Shown here piece after piece: positions 1 through 5,748 of a stretch of 7,051 bases of DNA (positions are counted from its first letter, which is position 1; each line of letters begins with the position of its first letter). The position numbers and the translations under genes are program-made. This stretch comes from CAZPWQ01 sp964590495 (GTDB lineage Bacteria > Bacteroidota > Rhodothermia > Balneolales > Balneolaceae): positions 1 to 7,051 of the forward strand of contig CAZPWQ010000151.1 of NCBI GenBank assembly GCA_964590495.1. Direction: 5' to 3'. The notes below the pieces were generated by a model. The model searched no databases. It was not told where the DNA came from and saw only the letters and a list, made by a program, of their open reading frames with translations.

Positions 1-4
1 CCCA

Positions 5-90
5 AATCCCGAAGGGATTAAATGTGAATAGCCCCGTATGCAATGCGGGGTAACCGATTCACCAATGACAGCCAACCCCGGAGCGGGTTG
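5..90 (+). repeat. Three-hairpin REP-like unit, left copy
   Basis: Three successive perfect or near-perfect hairpins. Hairpin A is AATCCC-GAA-GGGATT (5-19). Hairpin B is CCCCGTAT-GCA-ATGCGGGG (32-50), with one T.G wobble. Hairpin C is CAACCC-CGGAGC-GGGTTG (73-90). A 12-base spacer AAATGTGAATAG lies between A and B, and a 22-base spacer between B and C. The same order of hairpins with nearly the same spacing recurs in inverted orientation at 650-736, on the other side of the transposase. RAYT-type transposases are known to be flanked by REP palindromes, so this is read as the cognate repeat unit. Hairpin C lies 18 bases beyond the transposase stop codon and could also limit its transcript. Confidence 0.85.
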
Positions 91-108
91 AATAAACAAG
101 GGACTTTA

Positions 109-555
109 TTAAAGCAGATATTTCTCATCGAAGTCAACCTGATGTTGCTGCAGTAGTGCCATCAATTCTTCTTTGAAGGTTGTTATTTTATGATGGCTTT
201 CCTGATTTTTAACATAATTAATCAATAGATCCTTCTCTTTAATAGTATAGGTAAACGCAGAATATCCTTCTTGCCAACCGGCAAATGCCGGAAACAAGAC
301 TTTTGATTTAATATATGCGCTGCATCCCAGTTTGATATCTTTTACCAAATCAGACAGAGCAATGGTTGGATGAATATGTGTGACAATATGGAGATGGTCT
401 CCAACACCATTCACACGATATAAATGGCATTTCTTGTTTTTTAATATTCCCCAGATATATTTAAAAAGTTCTTCCCGGTTCTCTTTAATCAGCGTTGGCT
501 TTCTGTGCTTTGTACTAAAGATAATTTGATATAGAATTTGTGTATGGGTACTTAT
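109..555 (-). CDS. IS200-like / REP-associated tyrosine transposase (Y1, RAYT), non-ATG start
   Basis: A single-strand DNA transposase of the HUH Y1 family (Transposase IS200-like domain), predicted to nick and rejoin hairpin-marked DNA. Reading from 555, the frame gives about 148 residues, the usual size for the family. It starts ISTHTQILYQIIFSTKHRKP, which matches the typical N-terminus of these proteins except for the missing Met. The HUH motif is HLH (residues 54 and 56), and the likely catalytic tyrosine lies in YVKNQ (Tyr114, Gln118). The C-terminal end DEKYLL is also typical. No ATG, GTG or TTG exists in frame before a GTG at 414, and a stop (TAG) sits at 561-559. Starting at GTG 414 would remove the first beta strand and leave 101 residues beginning just before the HUH motif, so it is unlikely to be functional. 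Either the gene starts at ATA (555-553) or ATC (558-556), or an ATG has mutated and the gene is dying. No TnpB partner is visible. The family call is firm; the start and activity are uncertain. Confidence 0.85.
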   Translation of the reverse strand: MSTHTQILYQIIFSTKHRKPTLIKENREELFKYIWGILKNKKCHLYRVNGVGDHLHIVTHIHPTIALSDLVKDIKLGCSAYIKSKVLFPAFAGWQEGYSAFTYTIKEKDLLINYVKNQESHHKITTFKEELMALLQQHQVDFDEKYLL

Positions 556-600
556 GATCTAATATTTTAAATTATTATCTACCTATGAAAGATATCAAAT

Positions 601-612
601 CATTTCGAAATG
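601..612. other. Perfect 12-base palindrome CATTTCGAAATG
   Basis: A perfectly self-complementary 12-mer lying about 45 bases upstream of the transposase frame (minus strand) and outside the hairpin unit. It could be an operator for a dimeric regulator of the transposase, but a single palindrome of this length in AT-rich DNA may be chance. No second copy is seen in the window. Confidence 0.25.
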
Positions 613-649
613 GGACGAGATCTGTATTTTACTAACAACTCTGCCGATT

Positions 650-736
650 CAACCCGCTTCGGGGTTGATTGTCTCCCTCTTTGATGTTGACCCCCAGCTT
701 CGCAGGGGGCTATTCATGTTTAACTCCTTCGGAGTT
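650..736 (-). repeat. Three-hairpin REP-like unit, right copy (inverted)
   Basis: Read on the minus strand this is the same unit as 5-90. Hairpin A' is AACTCC-GAA-GGAGTT (736-722), followed by the 12-base spacer AAACATGAATAG. Hairpin B' has a CCCCC/GGGGG stem (709-691). Hairpin C' is CAACCC-CGAAGC-GGGTTG (667-650). The loop GAA of A, the GAATAG core of the spacer and the stem of C are unchanged between the copies. The stems of A and B differ, but both sides changed together so pairing is kept. The two units point hairpin C inward towards the transposase. Such flanking is expected for RAYT elements. Confidence 0.85.
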
Positions 737-756
737 TGATGAATGATATATTCCAA

Positions 757-785
757 TTTAGTAAAAACGTGCAAGTATAGTTTTT
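757..785 (+). promoter_or_regulatory. Weak candidate Bacteroidota-type promoter for the nagA-like gene
   Basis: A TTTA at 757-760 and TAGTTTTT at 778-785 loosely resemble the -33 TTTG and -7 TAnnTTTG elements used in Bacteroidota, but the spacing is 17 bases rather than the usual 19-21 and each box has a mismatch. It is the best match seen between the hairpin unit and the ATG at 841. There is no Shine-Dalgarno sequence before that ATG, only an A-rich leader. Confidence 0.2.
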
Positions 786-840
786 CCCAATAAAGCTTTA
801 ACCACTCAAAAGCGTTAAATCATAATAATAAAAACCTGAT

Positions 841-1833
841 ATGGAAATTCCGGGATTTGTTGATCTTCAGGTGAATGGGTATAAAGGCGTTGACTTTTCA
901 AGTTCGGATCTGACAAAGGAACGTTTTGTATTTGCCTGTAAAGAGTTAATCAGGCAGGGGACAGTGGTATTTTTACCTACTATAATCAGTTCTTCGGATC
1001 ATATATATGAGCGGAATCTCAAATTGATAGCCGGTGCTATGAGCCAAGAAAATCTTGAAGGGCATGTGGCCGGTATTCATCTGGAAGGTCCTTTTATTTC
1101 CCCTGAAGATGGTGCCCGGGGTGCTCACAATGCCCGGTGGGTCCGGAAACCGGATGTTGAATTTCTGGAGAAACTATATCAATGGTCAGGTGAAAAAATA
1201 AAACTGATAACTATCGCTGCAGAGGGTGAAGGTGCGGAGGTTTTATGCGAACATGCACTAAAGTTGGGCATTACGGTTTCCCTGGGGCATCAAATGGCTT
1301 CAGAGGATGAAATTAGAAGGCTGGGCAATTCCGGAGCCCAATCCCTTACTCATTTGGGAAATGGTGTGCCAGGATTTCTGCCCCGGCATGATAATCCCAT
1401 ATGGTCCGGCCTTGCCAATGATGACCTGGCGGCGATGGTAATTACCGACGGCCATCATCTGCCGCCTGCGGTTCTTAAAACAGTTATTCGTACCAAAGAA
1501 CCGTCCAGGGTTATCGTCGTGAGTGATGCATCTCCCATTGCCGGTCTTCCGCCCGGCAGGTACACTGCCCTTGGCAATGATGTTGTACTGGAAGCGTCGG
1601 GCCGTTTGCACAACCCTGAAACCGGCTATTTGGTAGGGTCCTCTTCGACCATGATCGAATGCATGAATTATCTGCTTTCGCTGGAGTTGCTGGAACCGGA
1701 TGAACTACTTGAAGTGGGTTTTTATAACCCGCTTCGGCTTATAAATATCGATCCGTCATTTGTTATAGACAACTCTCTGTCTTATATAGAAAAGAAAGGA
1801 AAATTTATTGTATCCGATGATATGAACAGATAA
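841..1833 (+). CDS. nagA: Short NagA-type N-acetylglucosamine-6-phosphate deacetylase (amidohydrolase)
   Basis: Predicted cytoplasmic amidohydrolase that would remove acetate from GlcNAc-6-phosphate to give glucosamine-6-phosphate. The 330 residues align by eye along E. coli NagA from its PGFIDVQLNG motif onward. Present are PGFVDLQVNG (4-13, the Q-x-N version of the metal site), HLEGPF with metal ligand Glu82, the GAHN histidine (His96), VRKPD (101-105), LGH (His150), THLGN (His171, Asn174), DGHH (His206) and the catalytic aspartate in VSDA (Asp229). Thus every expected catalytic and metal residue is in place. The roughly 50-residue N-terminal beta-sandwich strand set of classical NagA (about 380 residues) is absent, and an in-frame TAA at 829-831 excludes an upstream start. 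The C-terminal sandwich is also shortened. Similar short forms appear to be a normal subfamily, so this is probably not a truncation. The next gene follows after 22 bases, suggesting an operon with the sulfatase. The substrate could be another acetylated amino-sugar phosphate. Confidence 0.85.
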   Translation: MEIPGFVDLQVNGYKGVDFSSSDLTKERFVFACKELIRQGTVVFLPTIISSSDHIYERNLKLIAGAMSQENLEGHVAGIHLEGPFISPEDGARGAHNARWVRKPDVEFLEKLYQWSGEKIKLITIAAEGEGAEVLCEHALKLGITVSLGHQMASEDEIRRLGNSGAQSLTHLGNGVPGFLPRHDNPIWSGLANDDLAAMVITDGHHLPPAVLKTVIRTKEPSRVIVVSDASPIAGLPPGRYTALGNDVVLEASGRLHNPETGYLVGSSSTMIECMNYLLSLELLEPDELLEVGFYNPLRLINIDPSFVIDNSLSYIEKKGKFIVSDDMNR

Positions 1834-1855
1834 CAGAGTATGATTTGAAAATTAA

Positions 1856-3724
1856 ATGAATCGAATCATGAAAAATAATCAGACGGAAATTTGGAAGTTT
1901 ATTGTGCAATTGGGGTTAATCACGTTATTGATTACTACGCTATACAGCTGTGAAGGTCCCCAGTTGTCAAGCAACGACCAACCCAACATCCTGTGGATCA
2001 CCAGCGAGGACAACAGTCCTTTTATCGGTGCATATGGTGATGATTATGCCAATACCCCGAATATCGACCGGCTGGCCGCGCAGGGAACTGTCTACGAAAA
2101 CGCCTATGCCACGACACCAGTTTGTGCTCCATCACGGTTTACGCTGATCACCGGCACGTACGCCAACCGGATGGGTACTGAAAATATGCGGAGCACCTAT
2201 CCTGTACCTGGAGAAATTCGCTTCTTTCCGAAATACTTTCAGGATGCCGGCTATCACACCACCAACAACCGGAAGAAGGATTATAATACGGTGGACCAGC
2301 CGGAGGCCTGGCACGAATCCAGTGGTGAAGCCCATTACAGAGACCGGGAAGAGGGACAGCCGTTTTTTCACGTTCGCAACATCACGATCAGTCACGAGAG
2401 CAGCCTTCATCACCCGTTCGATACATTGATGCACGATCCGGAGGAGGTACCCATTCCGCCGTACCATCCGCAGACGGAGGCAGTTAAAGTGGATTGGGCC
2501 CACTATTATGATAAAATTACACAAATGGATGCTCAGGTCGGCGAAATCCTTGAAGAACTGGAACAATCGGGCGAAGCTGAAAATACGATCATTTTCTATT
2601 ATAGCGATCACGGCGGTGTATTGCCCGGCTCTAAACGGTACATGAATCAACGGGGCCTGCAGGTTCCGCTGGTTGTTTATGTCCCGCCCAAATATGAATA
2701 TCTGGCTCCTGAGGAAAAACGCTCAGACCGGCTGGTCTCATTTGTGGATTTTCCCGCCACCGTGCTGAGCCTGGCGGGCATCGAGCCGCCGGAGTTTATG
2801 GACGGCAAACCGTTTTTAGGCGAATATGAAGCTGAGCCCCGGGATTATGTGCACACCTACCGCGGGCGTATGGATGAGAAATATGATTTGATCCGGGCGG
2901 TACATGATAAGGAGATGCTGTATGTCCGGAATTACATGCCCCAGCGTATCTACGGACAGTACCTGGAATACCTGTGGAGAGCCCCGTCAATGCGGAGCTG
3001 GGAAGAGGAGTACGAAAAAGGAAATCTGGATGAGGTCCAGCAGCGTTTTTTTGAACCCAAGCCGGTTGAAGAACTGTATGACTTATCAGAGGATCCATAT
3101 ACTATCCATAATCTGGCGGATGACCCGGAATATGAAGATGATCTCAGGCGCATGCGTGAGACGAATGCCGAATGGATCCGCGAAATCAGGGACCTGGGAT
3201 TTATCCCGGAAGGTATTCTCGACAACCTGCACGGGGAGCGGACGCTGTACGAGGCAGTTCGTGAAGATGATATTCCGCTTGAAGAAATTATCGAAACGGC
3301 TGAAATGGTCTCCCTGGGTGAACAGGAGAATATAGAACAGCTGACAGAACTGCTGGATCACAATGATCCCTCGGTGCGCTATTGGGCGGCACTTGGACTT
3401 GCGATAGGTCATGAATATGCATCCGCTTACGAAGAACGGTTGATGCAGCAGGCGGATGATCCTTCCGGTGTAGTCCGTGTGGCCGTTGCCGAAGCGCTGT
3501 ATGCCCTGGATCGACAAACCGCAGCATTTGATATCATTGAAGAAGCTCTGCAGGATTCCGACGATCATGTTAAATTGCGGGCGTTGAATCTGCTGGAGAT
3601 ATTCGATCAACCGCTATCCGCGAACCTGTCGAATATCATTCAGACGCTGAATAAGAAATACGAAGACTCGGACGGAACAAGAAATTATGTCTTCAGAGTT
3701 TCAGAAAAGCTATTGGGAAATTGA
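1856..3724 (+). CDS. Lipoprotein sulfatase with C-terminal HEAT-like repeats
   Basis: Predicted type I (formylglycine) sulfatase, exported as a lipoprotein, hydrolysing a sulfate ester or sulfamate on a glycan. A hydrophobic signal (about 14-31) ends in the lipobox LYSC, giving lipid-anchored Cys32. The sulfatase domain spans about 43-440. It contains the FGly signature CAPSR (Cys90 to Arg94, Cys codon 2123-2125), the metal-site segment SEDN (Glu51, Asp52, where most sulfatases have Asp-Asp), and SDHGG (Asp251, His252), followed by KR (260-261) and QRGLQVP. The common K-x-H motif is replaced by RKKDYN (139-144), which resembles the heparan N-sulfatase-like or Planctomycete-type branch rather than arylsulfatase A. 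Residues about 490-585 form two to three alpha-helical repeats of HEAT type (DPSVRYWAALGLA; SGVVRVAVAEALYAL; DHVKLRALNLL), likely a protein-contact module. The start is either ATG 1856 or ATG 1868; neither has a Shine-Dalgarno site. It lies 22 bases after the deacetylase gene, so co-expression is likely. The exact substrate cannot be told from sequence. Confidence 0.9.
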   Translation: MNRIMKNNQTEIWKFIVQLGLITLLITTLYSCEGPQLSSNDQPNILWITSEDNSPFIGAYGDDYANTPNIDRLAAQGTVYENAYATTPVCAPSRFTLITGTYANRMGTENMRSTYPVPGEIRFFPKYFQDAGYHTTNNRKKDYNTVDQPEAWHESSGEAHYRDREEGQPFFHVRNITISHESSLHHPFDTLMHDPEEVPIPPYHPQTEAVKVDWAHYYDKITQMDAQVGEILEELEQSGEAENTIIFYYSDHGGVLPGSKRYMNQRGLQVPLVVYVPPKYEYLAPEEKRSDRLVSFVDFPATVLSLAGIEPPEFMDGKPFLGEYEAEPRDYVHTYRGRMDEKYDLIRAVHDKEMLYVRNYMPQRIYGQYLEYLWRAPSMRSWEEEYEKGNLDEVQQRFFEPKPVEELYDLSEDPYTIHNLADDPEYEDDLRRMRETNAEWIREIRDLGFIPEGILDNLHGERTLYEAVREDDIPLEEIIETAEMVSLGEQENIEQLTELLDHNDPSVRYWAALGLAIGHEYASAYEERLMQQADDPSGVVRVAVAEALYALDRQTAAFDIIEEALQDSDDHVKLRALNLLEIFDQPLSANLSNIIQTLNKKYEDSDGTRNYVFRVSEKLLGN

Positions 3725-3750
3725 TTTTAATATTTAACAACCTTTATCTC

Positions 3751-3826
3751 ATTCCGTAGCTCTGCTGCGGAATGCCACCAATTCGTAAGAGGCAGCTGGA
3801 GTTAAGCGGTGCTCTGCTCCGCAGCT
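3751..3826. repeat. Pair of REP-like palindromes (second repeat family)
   Basis: Palindrome 1 is ATTCCGTAGC-TCT-GCTGCGGAAT (3751-3773), a 10-pair stem with one T.G wobble and a 3-base loop. Palindrome 2, at about 3806-3826, has GCGG...CCGC arms around GCTCTGCT, overlapped by an alternative CTGC-TCC-GCAG stem. Both share the core GCTCTGCT. TGCC (3773-3776) and GGCA (3791-3794) in the spacer can also pair. The sequence differs from the hairpin unit around the transposase, so this looks like a separate REP-type family. It begins 27 bases after the sulfatase stop and may double as a transcript end, but no T-tract follows. Confidence 0.6.
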
Positions 3827-3936
3827 TTGTTTTCTTTAAATACAGTCAGCCCTCTAAGGAAGCGCGAATAACTTAATATTGCTTCATATTATTATTAGCA
3901 AAAACTTAAATTAAGCTGTTTAAATCTCCGGCCTTT

Positions 3937-4133
3937 GAATCGTTGGAGGGAACAGGCGCAGGTTGATGCGCGAGGTGGATAATTTCACACCGGTGAGACC
4001 TCCGAAGCAACTGTTGAATGTGAAGGACCATTGGAATTATCCCGCGTACCGACCGATGCCGCCGACAAGGATTCATCAGCCGGCGACTTTTTTGGTTCGT
4101 TTTTTTGTCGTTAAAAAAATGAACAGTAACTGA
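3937..4133 (+). other. GC-rich, coding-like remnant in the intergenic region
   Basis: This stretch is more GC-rich than the AT-rich DNA on both sides and reads like protein in two overlapping plus frames. One has ATG 3966 and stop TGA 4131-4133 (55 residues, containing KDHWNYPAYRP). The other runs from a stop at about 3979 to a TAA near 4111 and ends AADKDSSAGDFFGSFFCR (about 43 residues). On the minus strand the complementary region is also open. No family is recognised and no ribosome binding site is seen, so a functional gene is not claimed. A decayed gene end or a piece of a dispersed repeat is more likely. Together with the flanking palindromes it fills the gap 3725-4310, where no confident gene or RNA was found. 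Confidence 0.3.
4060..4093 (+). terminator. Weak candidate rho-independent terminator
   Basis: CGCCG (4060-4064) can pair with CGGCG (4081-4085) across a 16-base loop, followed after two bases by six T residues (4088-4093) and a second T-run at 4101-4107. The stem is short and the loop large, so the call is weak. It would end transcription entering from the sulfatase side before the second sulfatase gene. Confidence 0.2.
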
Positions 4134-4244
4134 TTTTAATGAAGCAATTTACAATGTTCTATTAATTAGCCAGACAAAATTGATAGTTATTTCAGCACCA
4201 ATAGTAAAATAAAGCTTTTATAGAATTACCTGCTTAGATGCTGA

Positions 4245-4260
4245 TCCGCCAGCCGGCGGA
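4245..4260. repeat. Short perfect GC-rich palindrome TCCGCC-AGCC-GGCGGA
   Basis: Six-pair stem with a 4-base loop, GC-rich within AT-rich DNA, 50 bases upstream of the second sulfatase start. It may be a third REP-like sequence, an operator, or a leader-RNA hairpin. A single copy is seen in this window, so the role is undetermined. Confidence 0.4.
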
Positions 4261-4297
4261 CAACCTGGCACATAGTTGTTAATTCAGGATTTTTACC

Positions 4298-4305
4298 AAA
4301 GAGGA
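4298..4305 (+). promoter_or_regulatory. Shine-Dalgarno site AAAGAGGA for the second sulfatase
   Basis: A purine-rich AGAGGA lies five bases before ATG 4311 and supports that start. It stands out because the starts at 841, 1856/1868, 5749 and 6414 have no comparable site, so this gene may be translated more strongly or by a more classical route than its neighbours. Confidence 0.6.
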
Positions 4306-4310
4306 CAAAT

Positions 4311-5693
4311 ATGAAAAAGAAAATTGAACCACCTAAAAGCTTCCTGTCATCTAAAACAGGATATATAATTTTAGCTCTTATCCTAAGTACCGGATTAACC
4401 GGCTGTGAGGAAACAGAGACGGAACAATCATCTCCACCCAATATCGTAATTCTGTTAACCGATGACATGGGATACGGCGATATTGGCAGCTATGGAAATC
4501 CCACAATAGATACCCCGAGTATCGACGGACTGGCCGACCAGGGCGTGCGGTTTACCTCGTTCTTAACCGCTGCATGGTGTGTTCCGTCGCGAACTGAACT
4601 GTTGACCGGTCGGCACATGCCTCGCGTCGACTTGGGCGGGAGTACCGGATCCGACGTGGAAGGCGGTTTGCCCGACAGCGAGCTTACACTGGCCGAAGGG
4701 CTTCAGCAGGCAGGATACGCCACCGGCATGGCGGGAAAGTGGCACCTGGGTTATATGCAGGAAAAATTTCTTCCGACCAACCAGGGGTTTGACAGTTGGT
4801 TCGGATTACCCTACTCCAATGACTATCGCAAGCCGTGGGTACAGACAGAAGAGCCGCTGGGATTGTACCGGGGGACTGAGATGGTAGAGCATCCGATCAA
4901 CCAGGACTCGCTGACGGTTCGTTATACCGAAGAGGCGGTCAATTTTATTGAAACCCACGCCGATGGGGATCAGCCATTTTTCTTTTACTTGGCTTATAAT
5001 ATGCCGCATCTTCCGATTCACACGACTGAAGAATTCCGGGGGCAATCGGATGGCGGATTTTACGGAGATGTAATTGAAACCATCGACTGGAGCGTGGGAG
5101 AGGTGTTGGAAGCCCTCCGGGAGCATGGATTTGCCAATAATACTATTGTGTTTTTTGCATCAGATAACGGACCCTGGAACGATTTGCCCGACCGCATGTT
5201 GCAGGAAGGAAACAAGCACTGGCATACCGGTTCATCCGGACCATTGCGCGGTTCCAAGGCGACCACTTATGAAGGAGGGACAAGGGTGCCGGCGATGATC
5301 AAATGGCCCGGTTATATTTCGTCCGGTCAGGTGATCAGCGAACTTGCCGGTATGCCCGATATTTACCGGACACTGCTGGAGGTGGCTGGTGCAGAACTTC
5401 CCGGTCATACCCTGGATGGGTATGACCTGATGCCGTTTTTGGCCGGCGAAAGTGAAGATTCGCCGCGAAAGGAATATCCTTATTTTCTGAGGGGCGAGCT
5501 GCAGGCTTATCGCGAAGGTCCATGGAAGCTGAGATTGGCCGGCGGGGAGCCGGAGCTGTTCAACATGCAGGACGATCCGGGCGAACGTTGGAACAGGGCC
5601 GAAGATAACCCTGAGATCGTGGACCAGTTGCGGAAAAAAATGGAACAGCTCTCAGAAGAGACCGGAGCGGAATTACCACAAACAGGTGAATAA
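4311..5693 (+). CDS. Lipoprotein sulfatase, arylsulfatase type with complete active site
   Basis: Predicted formylglycine sulfatase acting on a sulfate ester outside the cytoplasm. The signal peptide (about 14-31) ends at lipobox LTGC, giving lipid-anchored Cys32, followed by an acidic EETETE tail that resembles surface-export signals of Bacteroidota lipoproteins. The active site is textbook: TDDMGYGD (Asp51, Asp52), CVPSR (FGly Cys90, Arg94) then LLTGR, GKWHLG (Lys143, His145), MPHLP (His233), ASDNG (Asp285, Asn286) and LRGSK (Lys316) followed by YEGGTRVP. At 460 residues it has the normal length of a single-domain arylsulfatase A-like enzyme and lacks the HEAT tail of the first sulfatase. 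The start at 4311 is supported by a good ribosome binding site. A 586-base non-coding gap separates it from the first sulfatase, so it probably has its own promoter. The sulfated sugar and carbon position cannot be deduced; co-location with a GlcNAc-6-phosphate deacetylase hints at an amino-sugar glycan. Confidence 0.93.
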   Translation: MKKKIEPPKSFLSSKTGYIILALILSTGLTGCEETETEQSSPPNIVILLTDDMGYGDIGSYGNPTIDTPSIDGLADQGVRFTSFLTAAWCVPSRTELLTGRHMPRVDLGGSTGSDVEGGLPDSELTLAEGLQQAGYATGMAGKWHLGYMQEKFLPTNQGFDSWFGLPYSNDYRKPWVQTEEPLGLYRGTEMVEHPINQDSLTVRYTEEAVNFIETHADGDQPFFFYLAYNMPHLPIHTTEEFRGQSDGGFYGDVIETIDWSVGEVLEALREHGFANNTIVFFASDNGPWNDLPDRMLQEGNKHWHTGSSGPLRGSKATTYEGGTRVPAMIKWPGYISSGQVISELAGMPDIYRTLLEVAGAELPGHTLDGYDLMPFLAGESEDSPRKEYPYFLRGELQAYREGPWKLRLAGGEPELFNMQDDPGERWNRAEDNPEIVDQLRKKMEQLSEETGAELPQTGE

Positions 5694-5696
5694 GAC

Positions 5697-5731
5697 TGCA
5701 ATTGGAGATTGCACATAATTGTTCACTTTTT
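5697..5731 (+). terminator. Hairpin after the second sulfatase, possible weak terminator
   Basis: TGCAAT-TGGAG-ATTGCA (5697-5713) is a perfect 6-pair hairpin starting three bases past the stop codon, with a T-run at 5727-5731 about 14 bases further on. The stem is AT-rich and the T-run not adjacent, so full termination is doubtful; it may instead stabilise the sulfatase transcript end before the ankyrin gene. Confidence 0.3.
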
Positions 5732-5748
5732 AACAAAGACTTATATTT

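Noticed and set aside
1..110. Possible CRISPR array from the repeated palindromes
   Set aside because: The three hairpins differ in sequence, spacing is irregular and no repeated identical unit is present; the mirrored copy across the transposase fits REP-like structure instead.
109..414. Taking GTG 414 as the true transposase start
   Set aside because: The upstream frame is open and encodes the conserved N-terminus, so a start at 414 would give a protein without its first structural strands.
553..600. Promoter for the transposase on the minus strand (TTTG at 599-596)
   Set aside because: The matching -7 box has two mismatches and the region is very AT-rich, so the match is not distinguishable from chance.
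1300..1611. Minus-strand open frame inside the nagA-like gene
   Set aside because: It overlaps the part of the gene that carries the conserved catalytic residues and shows no domain of its own.
2132..2650. Long minus-strand open frame of 172 codons inside the first sulfatase
   Set aside because: It lies wholly antisense to a well-supported sulfatase gene, has no recognisable motif, and such shadows are common opposite codon-biased genes.
3086..3610. Minus-strand open frame of 174 codons opposite the HEAT-like tail
   Set aside because: Antisense to a coding region with clear repeat structure on the plus strand; no family features, low-quality protein composition.
3874..3915. AT-rich palindromes TAATAT...ATATTA and CTTAA-A-TTAAG
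   Set aside because: Short and made of A and T only in AT-rich DNA; expected by chance.
3972..4002. GAGGT...ACCTC pairing as a structured RNA
   Set aside because: Only five pairs with a 21-base loop and no further supporting structure or known riboswitch motif.
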